DNA from: Marinomonas foliarum
GTDB lineage: Bacteria; Pseudomonadota; Gammaproteobacteria; Pseudomonadales; Marinomonadaceae
NCBI RefSeq assembly: GCF_003337275.1
Contig: NZ_QPJQ01000032.1
Coordinates: 1-56,850 of the forward strand
Direction of reading: 5' to 3'
DNA length: 56,850 bases
Positions 30,445-36,247 of this stretch are shown here, piece after piece. Numbering within the stretch: the first letter of the stretch is position 1; every line of letters begins with the position of its first letter. The position numbers were made by a program, and so were the translations under genes. A model generated the notes under the pieces. The model saw only the letters and a program-made list of their open reading frames with translations. It had not been told where the DNA came from and ran no database searches.

Positions 30445-30521
30445 TGTTAACGATTAAGCTAAGGGGCGGGCTTTAGCCCGTCCCAGTGAGCGGAGCGAAC
30501 GGTTTGAACCATTTGTTAGGA
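30445..30521 (-). other. Integron attC site 1
   Basis: On the minus strand: TCCTAAC core, AAATGGTTCAA, a GC-rich hairpin with GGGCTAAAGCCC, then GCTTAATCGTTAACA. About 77 bp. It closes the cassette of the 107-aa gene; its stop lies 59 nt before this site. The R' box GTTAACA departs from GTTRRRY at one position. Confidence 0.8.
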
Positions 30522-30579
30522 ATTTACTACATCTAATGCTCTGCTATATTTAGGACATTAATATGTGCGAATGAACTTT

Positions 30580-30903
30580 TTATTCTTTTAGATTGAATTG
30601 GTAGAGTTTTGCATCAGGTAAATACGCTTCTACATATATATCGCTATTCGCTTGTGCCGAGAAGATTTTTTTATTGTTATGGCTGATGCTAAATAAATAA
30701 CTGCCGTTAGCTGTTTTTGCGGCCCAGACAAAAGCTATATCTTTATTTGTCAATGTCATTGGCTTTTCTTTGCCGGACTCCAATCCAAATAGTCCTGGAA
30801 TTGATTCATGAGCAAATAGTTCAAATTCAGCGACTTTTGCCACTGTATCTAAAATCTCCCCACGCCAACAGCTTTCAATGCTGATTTCGAGCTTTAAAGC
30901 CAT
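30580..30903 (-). CDS. Cassette-encoded hypothetical protein, 107 aa
   Basis: I do not recognise a family. It is a small soluble protein, with no signal peptide or membrane helix, predicted rich in beta strands (ALKLEISIESCW, SYLFSISHNNKKIFSA, IYVEAYLPDAKLYQFNLKE). One conserved-looking stretch is DIAFVWAAKTANGSYLF. The ATG lies 6 nt after the attC 2 core, and the core's AGGA at the right distance is the only candidate Shine-Dalgarno. So expression depends on read-through from upstream cassettes or a promoter in attC 2 (inference). Confidence 0.75.
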   Translation of the reverse strand: MALKLEISIESCWRGEILDTVAKVAEFELFAHESIPGLFGLESGKEKPMTLTNKDIAFVWAAKTANGSYLFSISHNNKKIFSAQANSDIYVEAYLPDAKLYQFNLKE

Positions 30904-30909
30904 TAATAT

Positions 30910-31008
30910 TCCTAACGCTTTTGTTGTGGGGCGGTGAAACGTAGCTAGGTACGAGCGAAGTTTAACCGTCCCAGCACCGCAGGTGCGATCACCAACTATT
31001 TGTTAAGG
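30910..31008 (-). other. Integron attC site 2
   Basis: 99 bp, the longest in the array. On the minus strand: CCTTAAC, AAATAGTTGG, a variable region with two hairpins (GCACC-TGC-GGTGC, and GGGACGG paired near CCGCCCC), then CAACAAAAGCGTTAGGA. The stop codon of the upstream gene is the TAA inside the first core. Confidence 0.88.
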
Positions 31009-31494
31009 TTTTGGAGGAAAAAGGCCGAGCCACTCTTCAGAATTAACAGCGTTCCAAGTTGCTAGAAAAAATCCAAATTCATCATCTTCCGATCTTGCTC
31101 GTTTTAAAACAATATCCTTCACAAATATATTTGACCCAGCTGAAGAGTGAATCATAAAATCTGCACCGTGCTCATCTACAATAACCTTCCAACTGCAATC
31201 CTTACTATTAATAATGAAATCCCCATAAAGCTTACTTAACCCATAGATTACATATTTCTGTTCGAGCCTTTGTTCAGAGGGATCTAGCTTCCATGATTTA
31301 AATACTTCATCCAATAAGGATGGGGAGATATTCTCACCTTTGGCATATATATTTATTAATTGATGTCCCCAGGAATCAATTTCAGACAACAACTTAATTT
31401 CATTTTCAGTCAAATCCCGGACTACTTCGCTATTGGCATTAGAACTCATTACACCTCCCAGTAGAAATATGAATAAATAAAAAAATCTGAGCAT
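31003..31494 (-). CDS. Cassette-encoded secreted hypothetical protein, 163 aa
   Basis: No family recognised. Residues 1-21 (starting MLRFFYLFIFLLGGV) form a signal peptide with a likely cut after SSNA, so the product should be periplasmic or exported. The mature part, about 140 aa, is acidic with Trp-rich ends (VDSEEWLGLF type C-terminus). I place the start at 31494, where AAGG of the attC 3 core sits 5 nt upstream; a longer frame from 31539 would run through attC 3 itself. The stop TAA is part of attC 2. It has the size and export signal of proteins with envelope or immunity roles, but nothing specific can be said. Confidence 0.75.
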   Translation of the reverse strand: MLRFFYLFIFLLGGVMSSNANSEVVRDLTENEIKLLSEIDSWGHQLINIYAKGENISPSLLDEVFKSWKLDPSEQRLEQKYVIYGLSKLYGDFIINSKDCSWKVIVDEHGADFMIHSSAGSNIFVKDIVLKRARSEDDEFGFFLATWNAVNSEEWLGLFPPKP

Positions 31495-31499
31495 AAGAA

Positions 31500-31556
31500 C
31501 CTTAACGCCCCCATCATGCGCCGCCGTAGGCGGTCGCATGGATGGGCTTGTTAAAT
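31500..31556 (-). other. Integron attC site 3
   Basis: 57 bp, close to the minimal attC. On the minus strand: ATTTAAC, AAGCCCATC, central CATGCGACCGCCTACGGCGG hairpin, GATGGGGGC, GTTAAGG. Both L-box arms (GCCCATC/GATGGGGGC) pair well. It also gives the stop codon of the 325-aa gene and the Shine-Dalgarno of the 163-aa gene. Confidence 0.92.
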
Positions 31557-32528
31557 TTTTCTTGCACTGCTCTCAATTTTTCTGATTGATTGATCAATTT
31601 GAGCAATACTATCTTCTATTTCTTTTATAGATACGTCCAGTGATTCACTTGGGTTTTCGAATCGTTCAATAACTTCGCGGTATCCAGAGAGCTTATTGAA
31701 TAAAGATTTGTGTTTATTCAACTGTTCTTTGAGATCTTCGAGACGTTCTTGCTCATGCGGAGCGGTTACGGAATCAGGAATGTATAAATCTGACTTGCGT
31801 TTGGTTAAATAATCTACAACTTCATTATATTCTTTCCATGACCTAACAAAATTTATATTTCTAGAATGGTCTCCAAGGATTTCTTTGATCTCATTCTCTT
31901 CACTAGCAGGGCAGCAGATTATACGAATAGATTCAAATGGAAATGATAACCCTTCTGGTTTCTCAGTAGGACACAGTCTCCACTCACGTTCCCACATAAA
32001 GCCCTGAGATGCGAAATTTTCTAGGAGAGGAGTGGTTAGCGGGTAAAGCCTATCTGAAAGCGTTTGCAGACATTTTGCGAAATTTTCATTTTCGATTTCT
32101 AGATTTTCTACGTAATACTTTAAATTTATTATATTCGTTTTAAGCTCATCGTCTGCGTAGACACAAGGACGTACTCCTGCTTTTACAAGAGCACTTTTTG
32201 AAAAACCAATTCCAAACATTTGGTTGTCAGACCAACGTCGAAAACTTCTATATCTGAAAAAATCTAGAGCGAAGGTAGGGGACTCAGTAAAACAAACTAC
32301 ACTTGCATTATACTTCCCTTCGTTACTTTCAGGAATACAGGCTTTCAGAAAGCCATTACCCTCACCTATTTCTTCATCAGAAAGTATAGATAATATTTGA
32401 TTCTTACCCGTCATATGAAATAGAAATGGCGACATGTCCGGTTTTTCAACCGGTGCCAAGTCAAATGTAGGGGTATCTATTTCGTACTCTTTCCAGTACA
32501 CACTCGAATTATATGGTGGAAGTGACAT
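31551..32528 (-). CDS. Cassette-encoded protein resembling DUF2971/AbiGi-type families, 325 aa
   Basis: Residues 30-230 show a pattern I associate with DUF2971 and AbiGi-like proteins. There is an early FLFHMTGKNQILSIL (His38, Thr40), then VVCFTESP (79-84), then a GFMWEREWRLCP block (Glu180, Glu182), followed by hydrophobic IRIICCPASEENEI. These positions may form one active site, and ADP-ribosyltransferase-like folds have a comparable spread of His, Ser/Thr and Glu, but this is inference. Residues 250-325 are coiled coil (two heptad-rich blocks, RFENPSESLDVSIKEIEDS region). No signal peptide. AGAGAG lies before the ATG; the stop TAA comes from attC 3. AbiG systems are phage-abortive, so a defence role is possible but unproven. 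Confidence 0.6.
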   Translation of the reverse strand: MSLPPYNSSVYWKEYEIDTPTFDLAPVEKPDMSPFLFHMTGKNQILSILSDEEIGEGNGFLKACIPESNEGKYNASVVCFTESPTFALDFFRYRSFRRWSDNQMFGIGFSKSALVKAGVRPCVYADDELKTNIINLKYYVENLEIENENFAKCLQTLSDRLYPLTTPLLENFASQGFMWEREWRLCPTEKPEGLSFPFESIRIICCPASEENEIKEILGDHSRNINFVRSWKEYNEVVDYLTKRKSDLYIPDSVTAPHEQERLEDLKEQLNKHKSLFNKLSGYREVIERFENPSESLDVSIKEIEDSIAQIDQSIRKIESSARKI

Positions 32529-32544
32529 CTGTACTCTCTGAAAA

Positions 32545-32604
32545 ATTTAACGCCCAAAGCAGTGAGCGCCGCTTTTTGGTGTCCGCTGCCTTTGCTTGTT
32601 AAAT
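32545..32604 (-). other. Integron attC site 4
   Basis: 60 bp. On the minus strand: ATTTAAC, AAGCAAAGGCAGCGG, central CAAAAAGCGGCG, CACTGCTTTGGGC, GTTAAAT. Arms GCAAAGGCAG/CTGCTTTGGGC pair with small bulges. It supplies the stop codon of the 143-aa gene. Its core sequences equal those of attC 3 at the 5' side (ATTTAACAAGC). Confidence 0.92.
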
Positions 32605-33030
32605 GCTGACCAGCTCGATGGATAATTCGTGATTAGCTGACAACATTTTGATGAATTTTGAGTCCAAACGGGCTGATAATGATTTAATGCCGACTGGCTC
32701 GCTGATAAAAACCAACTTGGATATTCTATTTTCAGTCTCTTGGTATTCATTGTATGCAAGAACTTTAATAAGGTCTTTATAAAATTCATGGTGCGTGTTC
32801 TTACCCGAAACTTTTAGCTCGTACGCGACATTAACGCAGTGGTCAACAACATCAATGCGCTCATTGTTTTCCGGTGAAACCTTAACCTCTGCTTCTACCG
32901 CATCCTTGCATACAGCTTCTTGCCACTCAGACGATATGCGCTGTGCTGACTTCGTATGCGAAGAAACATCCCCTTCTGAAAGGCGATGCTTCTTATGGAT
33001 AGAGCGTAAAGACTCGATGATCATTTGCAT
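32599..33030 (-). CDS. Cassette-encoded PD-(D/E)xK nuclease-like protein, 143 aa
   Basis: Residues 58-75 (NERIDVVDHCVNVAYELK) fit a PD-(D/E)xK core: Asp60 or Asp63 on one strand, hydrophobic strand, then Glu71-x-Lys73. Glu35 in SSEWQEAV can be the extra helix acidic residue. A downstream helix (EFYKDLIKVLAYN) and a hydrophobic strand SKLVFISEP complete the usual fold order. This suggests a small DNA-targeting nuclease-fold protein, perhaps a defence or restriction component, but the family is also used by non-nuclease proteins. The ATG overlaps a GTTAAAT core-like sequence; a second in-frame ATG is two codons on. The stop TAA comes from attC 4. Confidence 0.65.
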   Translation of the reverse strand: MQMIIESLRSIHKKHRLSEGDVSSHTKSAQRISSEWQEAVCKDAVEAEVKVSPENNERIDVVDHCVNVAYELKVSGKNTHHEFYKDLIKVLAYNEYQETENRISKLVFISEPVGIKSLSARLDSKFIKMLSANHELSIELVSI

Positions 33031-33510
33031 TTAACATTTTAATAGTGCGCATGCGCGTTTACACATTTCAGAAACTTCCTTATTATCACTATAAGTCACT
33101 GACTCTAAAGCCATTAATAGAAATATCAACAAAAGTTAAAACTGGAAAAGCGAGCGTGCGCGTTATTTCATTTATCCACAGCGCGTTATTTATGCTCTGT
33201 AGATTCTTGTTGATTGATACTAAAAGACTTTTTTATTTACTGCCAGCCAAAGCGCGCAATACTGCGATTATTTTTCAGGCAAACCGTGCCAATAATCAGT
33301 CATCTCGAAAATAAACTGTATATCCGCTCAGTTTTAATCGATGTATAGCGATTCGGTTATTGCAAATTTTAAAAGCATTGAAATTGAAGTATGAAGTCAT
33401 ATCTCCACATAGAAAATCAAAGCTTCGCTTTCAACGGCACATTACGCTTCGCTTATGATTCCCTACAATGAGTTACGACAAAGTCTGTTCGAGGTAACGA
33501 ATAACTTCGG

Positions 33511-33598
33511 AGCTAACGCCTGCCAATCACCTTGGTTTGGTTTTGCGTTGAGCATGCGAAACAAGCGCAAGCAAAAGTAATATCAAGGTGATTTAAAG
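33511..33598 (-). repeat. Decayed attC-like hairpin
   Basis: On the minus strand CTTTAAATCACCTTG is followed by a partly paired middle (TTTTGC with GCAAAA) and CAAGGTGATTGGCAGGCGTTAGC. The 3' end GGCGTTAGC is a good attC end and the CACCTTG/CAAGGTG arms pair perfectly, but the 5' core (TTTAAA instead of TAAC) is degraded. Confidence 0.35.
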
Positions 33599-33681
33599 TA
33601 TACAGCATTGGCATAAGCCAAACGGCGGATCACGGTCGTTCCTCCCTCATCGCGCCCTACTATTAGTAATTCTACCTGCTA

Positions 33682-33768
33682 TGGGGATCTGATTAACGAG
33701 AATAAGAGTGACATTCACCTGAGGTAGGCGGTAGTTTCGAAGGGAATGTCACTCGATTCGAGTTGTGT
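33682..33768. repeat. Palindromic repeat, copy A
   Basis: About 87 bp. It begins GGGATCTGATTAACGAG; the inner arms GAGTGACATTC and GAATGTCACTC are perfect inverted repeats, and the outer parts AACGAGAATAAGAG and CTCGATTCGAGTT are imperfectly inverted. A second copy at 34490-34562 is about 90% alike apart from a 10-bp deletion in the loop. No other copy is seen in the window. It behaves like a REP- or MITE-type intergenic palindrome. Confidence 0.7.
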
Positions 33769-33865
33769 GTGCAGAGTCATATTCCAAACAGGCGCAAGCA
33801 AAACCTTTGGCAAACGCCATGGCAATGACGTTGCCATTATTAATATGATTGAACAAGAAAGCAGT

Positions 33866-34186
33866 TTATAGAAAGTCTTTTCGTACTGGAGTGAAGTTGT
33901 CCAGCAAGACGCCCGGCTCTAAACAGCGACAGCCATGCATAACATTTGGCTCTTTATAAAGCGTGTCGCCAGGACCTACAGTTTTGGTTTCATCCCCTAT
34001 GGTGAACTCAAACTTACCAGACAGTACGTAGGTTAACTGTTCATGTGGGTGATTATGCAGTGGGCCGATGGCATCTTTTTCAAAGTGCACCTCTACTGCC
34101 ATGATGTGATCTGAATAAGCCATGATTTTGCGTGAAACGCCCGCACCAAGATCTTCCAGAGGGACTTCATTATTGTAAACAAACAT
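33866..34186 (-). CDS. Cupin domain protein, KdgF-like
   Basis: 106 aa single-domain cupin. Metal ligands fit His44, His46, Gln50 in LHNHPHEQLTYVLSG and His84 in PNVMHGCRC. The N-terminus FVYNNEVPLEDLGAGVSRK and the ending DNFTPVRKDFL are close to KdgF, which converts 4,5-unsaturated uronates during pectin or alginate breakdown. No kdu/kdg or lyase genes lie nearby, so the gene is isolated. It sits between two copies of a palindromic repeat and next to a gene remnant, which suggests this locus has been rearranged. Confidence 0.82.
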   Translation of the reverse strand: MFVYNNEVPLEDLGAGVSRKIMAYSDHIMAVEVHFEKDAIGPLHNHPHEQLTYVLSGKFEFTIGDETKTVGPGDTLYKEPNVMHGCRCLEPGVLLDNFTPVRKDFL

Positions 34187-34287
34187 AGGATAACTCTTTG
34201 CATTATTGTTTTAGATTCTTCTACTATAGCAGCGATAAAACATTATTCAATATTTTTTGAAAAGCCGTTTCACTTATATTTATAGGC

Positions 34288-34326
34288 GTAAAAAAAGCAG
34301 ACAATGAAATCGTTCCTGCTTTTTAG
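34288..34326 (-). terminator. Terminator behind a gene remnant
   Basis: AAAAAGCAG (34296-34304 approx.) pairs with CTGCTTTTT near 34315-34323. On the minus strand it ends CTGCTTTTTTTACG. It lies about 20 nt past the end of the remnant at 34342. Confidence 0.75.
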
Positions 34327-34341
34327 ATATATTAAATAGCA

Positions 34342-34480
34342 TTACTTCACATAACCTAGTTTTTCAGATGCTGCTACTTTGAGCTGATAAATGGAAGGAT
34401 TTGGATACCTCAGGGCCAAAACCCTTTTTAAAAGCGCTTTTAATGTCAGCAGTCTATTTGGTAATAAAAAGGCTCGACCC
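34342..34480 (-). pseudogene. Possible 3' remnant of a decayed gene
   Basis: The last 40 or so codons of a minus-strand frame, ending NPSIYQLKVAASEKLGYVK and a TAA, lie just before a good terminator, as the end of a real gene would. A second frame in the same stretch (ADIKSAFKKGFGPEVSKS) also looks coding, which suggests a frameshift. Upstream the sequence runs straight into repeat copy B, so no start remains. I cannot name the parent gene. Confidence 0.35.
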
Positions 34481-34489
34481 AGCAGCGCA

Positions 34490-34562
34490 TAGGGATTCTG
34501 ATTAACGAGGATAAGAGTGACATTCACCTGATATCGAAGAGAATGTCACTCGGTTCGAGTTA
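34490..34562. repeat. Palindromic repeat, copy B
   Basis: About 73 bp. It reads GGATTCTGATTAACGAGG, then the arms AAGAGTGACATTC and GAATGTCACTCGG, then TTCGAGTTATGT. It is the same element as 33682-33768 but lacks 10 bp in the loop. It separates the pepD stop from the gene remnant. Confidence 0.7.
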
Positions 34563-34581
34563 TGTACAAAAACCCAAAAAC

Positions 34582-36054
34582 TTATACTTTTGGAACAGAT
34601 TCTAAAAGAGCCACAAGTAGTCGCCAAAAATCCCCAACGGAGTCTATCTCCATGCGTTCAGTTGGAGAATGAGCACCACGAATATTAGGGCCGAATGACA
34701 CCATTTCCATGCCGGGGTATTTCGCGCCGATAATGCCGCATTCTAGTCCGGCGTGGATGACTTTCACATTGGCTTCGTGCCCCATAACTTCTGTGTGAAC
34801 CGTTAAGAAATGCTTGAGCAAGCCTGCTTTTGGATCTGGACGCCAGCCTGGGTAGCCGTTTTCTAATTTTACCTCAGCTTGAATCAATGAAAACGCAGAT
34901 TTTGCCACATAAGCAAGGTGCTCTACGGCGGAATCCACAAGAGAGCGCACTAACAAGCAAGCATCAAAGGCTTTTTTGCCATCTGCCGTGTTGCGCAGGT
35001 TGATCACGCCAAAGTTGCAGGAGGTTTCTGTTACACCGTCTAGGTCCGCATTCATGCGATGGACGCCATGAGGTGCACAGTACATAGCGTTTAACAAGGC
35101 GTCTTTGTCCGTTTCTTTCAGTTCCGAATCTAGTTCAGCGGTTTCTAATGTCACAGTAAGATTCGTTTCCGTAGCGCTAAATTCTGTTTTAGTGGCTTGT
35201 TCAAACTCTTCAACAAAGGCAAACAGTTTGGCTTGGTCTTCAGTGCTAACGTTTATCGTCGCTTCTGCATCACGGGAGACTGCATTGCGAAGCGTGCCAC
35301 CAGAAAAAGCACTTAAACCAAAGTCACAATGCTCTTTCAGTAGGTTTAATAAACGTACAATTAACACGTTGGCACTGGCACGACCTTTGTGAATATCTAA
35401 ACCAGAGTGTCCGCCACGCAAGCCTGAGATGGTAATTTTGAAGGCTTTTTTGTGGCTATCAGCAGCAATAGCGGAGTATTGTTTTTCAATGTTGATATCC
35501 ATACCACCCGCACAACCAATGTAGACATCACCACGGTCTTCAGAGTCCAAGTTCAGTAGAATCTTGCCTTTTAGAATACCCTCTTCTAGCTGTAGTGCGC
35601 CACGTAAGCTGGTTTCTTCTTCGATGGTAAACAAGGCTTCAATTGGCCCATGGGCTAAGTCAGTCGATTCCAATACGGCCATAGCGGCCGCGACACCTAT
35701 GCCATTATCGGCTCCAAGTGTGGTTCCTGTTGCATGAACCCAGCCATCGATCACTTGCGTGACAATGGGGTCTTTGGCGAAGTCATGATCAATGTCGGCG
35801 TTCTTCTGCGCGACCATGTCTAGGTGACCTTGTAAGACAACGGTTTCTCTGTCTTCCATGCCTTTGGTAGCGGCTTTGCGAATTAATAGGTTCCCAACTG
35901 GGTCCACATAGGTTTCATGACCTAACTCAGTCGCCCATTTGATTAGGTGTTCTCTTAGTTCGGCTTCGTGGAAAGAAGGTCGAGGAGTATTACATAGTGT
36001 TTGGAAATGTCGCCAAATGGCTGTTGGTTGTAACGTCGTGAGTACTTCGTTCAT
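34582..36054 (-). CDS. pepD: Aminoacyl-histidine dipeptidase (peptidase D, M20C)
   Basis: 490 aa cytoplasmic di-zinc dipeptidase, cleaving Xaa-His and other dipeptides. Metal-site blocks are VVLQGHLDMVAQ, TTLGADNGIGVAAA, FTIEEETSLRGA and LLNLDSEDRGDVYIGCAGG; the last ligand lies in the GAHSPTERMEIDS histidine. The dimerisation lid is inserted after about residue 200 (ISGLRGGHSGLDIHKGR). Length matches E. coli PepD (485). AAGAGA lies 5 nt before the ATG. Confidence 0.96.
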   Translation of the reverse strand: MNEVLTTLQPTAIWRHFQTLCNTPRPSFHEAELREHLIKWATELGHETYVDPVGNLLIRKAATKGMEDRETVVLQGHLDMVAQKNADIDHDFAKDPIVTQVIDGWVHATGTTLGADNGIGVAAAMAVLESTDLAHGPIEALFTIEEETSLRGALQLEEGILKGKILLNLDSEDRGDVYIGCAGGMDINIEKQYSAIAADSHKKAFKITISGLRGGHSGLDIHKGRASANVLIVRLLNLLKEHCDFGLSAFSGGTLRNAVSRDAEATINVSTEDQAKLFAFVEEFEQATKTEFSATETNLTVTLETAELDSELKETDKDALLNAMYCAPHGVHRMNADLDGVTETSCNFGVINLRNTADGKKAFDACLLVRSLVDSAVEHLAYVAKSAFSLIQAEVKLENGYPGWRPDPKAGLLKHFLTVHTEVMGHEANVKVIHAGLECGIIGAKYPGMEMVSFGPNIRGAHSPTERMEIDSVGDFWRLLVALLESVPKV

Positions 36055-36171
36055 CGTAATCTCTTATCTTTAAAGTGCGTGTTACTAGTGCTAGCAACAC
36101 TAAAGAAGACAACCTATCGTGGCAATCGAAATTAAGACTATGCCGATAGAGAAAACGTATGTGAAATAGAC

Positions 36172-36214
36172 GCTTATAAAAAAGACGCCTGATAAAATTT
36201 ACCAAGGCGTCTGT
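36172..36214 (-). terminator. Terminator of gor
   Basis: AGACGCCT (36183-36190) pairs with AGGCGTCT (36205-36212). On the minus strand the stem is followed by TTTTTTATAAG. It lies about 36 nt after the gor stop. Confidence 0.85.
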
Positions 36215-36247
36215 TTTCATTTACTTACTCAGTAAGCAATTCTGAGT

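Larger units (their letters stand above)
29852..33600 (-). mobile_element. Integrase-less integron cassette array (CALIN)
   Basis: Four complete attC sites (30445-30521, 30910-31008, 31500-31556, 32545-32604) alternate with single short genes on the minus strand. This is the one-gene-one-attC format of integron cassettes. Each site has outer cores of the TTAAC/GTTA type enclosing an imperfect palindrome. Spacing from one site's R' core to the next start codon is only 5-25 nt. No tyrosine integrase and no attI are visible anywhere in the window, so this is either a stranded array or part of an integron whose intI lies elsewhere. The right boundary (decayed attC-like site at 33511-33598) and left boundary (YdeI gene without a following attC) are uncertain. 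Confidence 0.82.
33031..33865. other. Non-coding, structured stretch after the cassette array
   Basis: About 0.83 kb with no convincing gene. A 90-codon plus-strand frame at 33045 has no ribosome-binding site and no family features. Contents: a GTTAAAT core-like box (33029-33035, minus), a decayed attC-like hairpin (33511-33598), the short repeat AACARGCGCAAGCAAAA at 33560-33576 and 33787-33803, palindromic repeat copy A (33682-33768), and a small hairpin ATGGCAA-TGACG-TTGCCAT at 33821-33839. It looks like decayed cassette or mobile DNA. Confidence 0.5.

Noticed and set aside
31495..31539. Upstream start (45 nt earlier) for the secreted cassette protein
   Set aside because: Those codons are the attC 3 palindrome; the ATG at 31494 has an SD and begins a signal peptide.
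33045..33314. 89-aa plus-strand frame beside the cassette array
   Set aside because: No ribosome-binding site, no family features, basic and irregular composition, opposite strand to all cassettes. Treated as chance.
34342..34527. 61-aa minus-strand frame as a complete gene
   Set aside because: Its first 15 codons lie in palindromic repeat copy B, no Shine-Dalgarno is present, and only the C-terminal part looks coding. Called a possible remnant instead.
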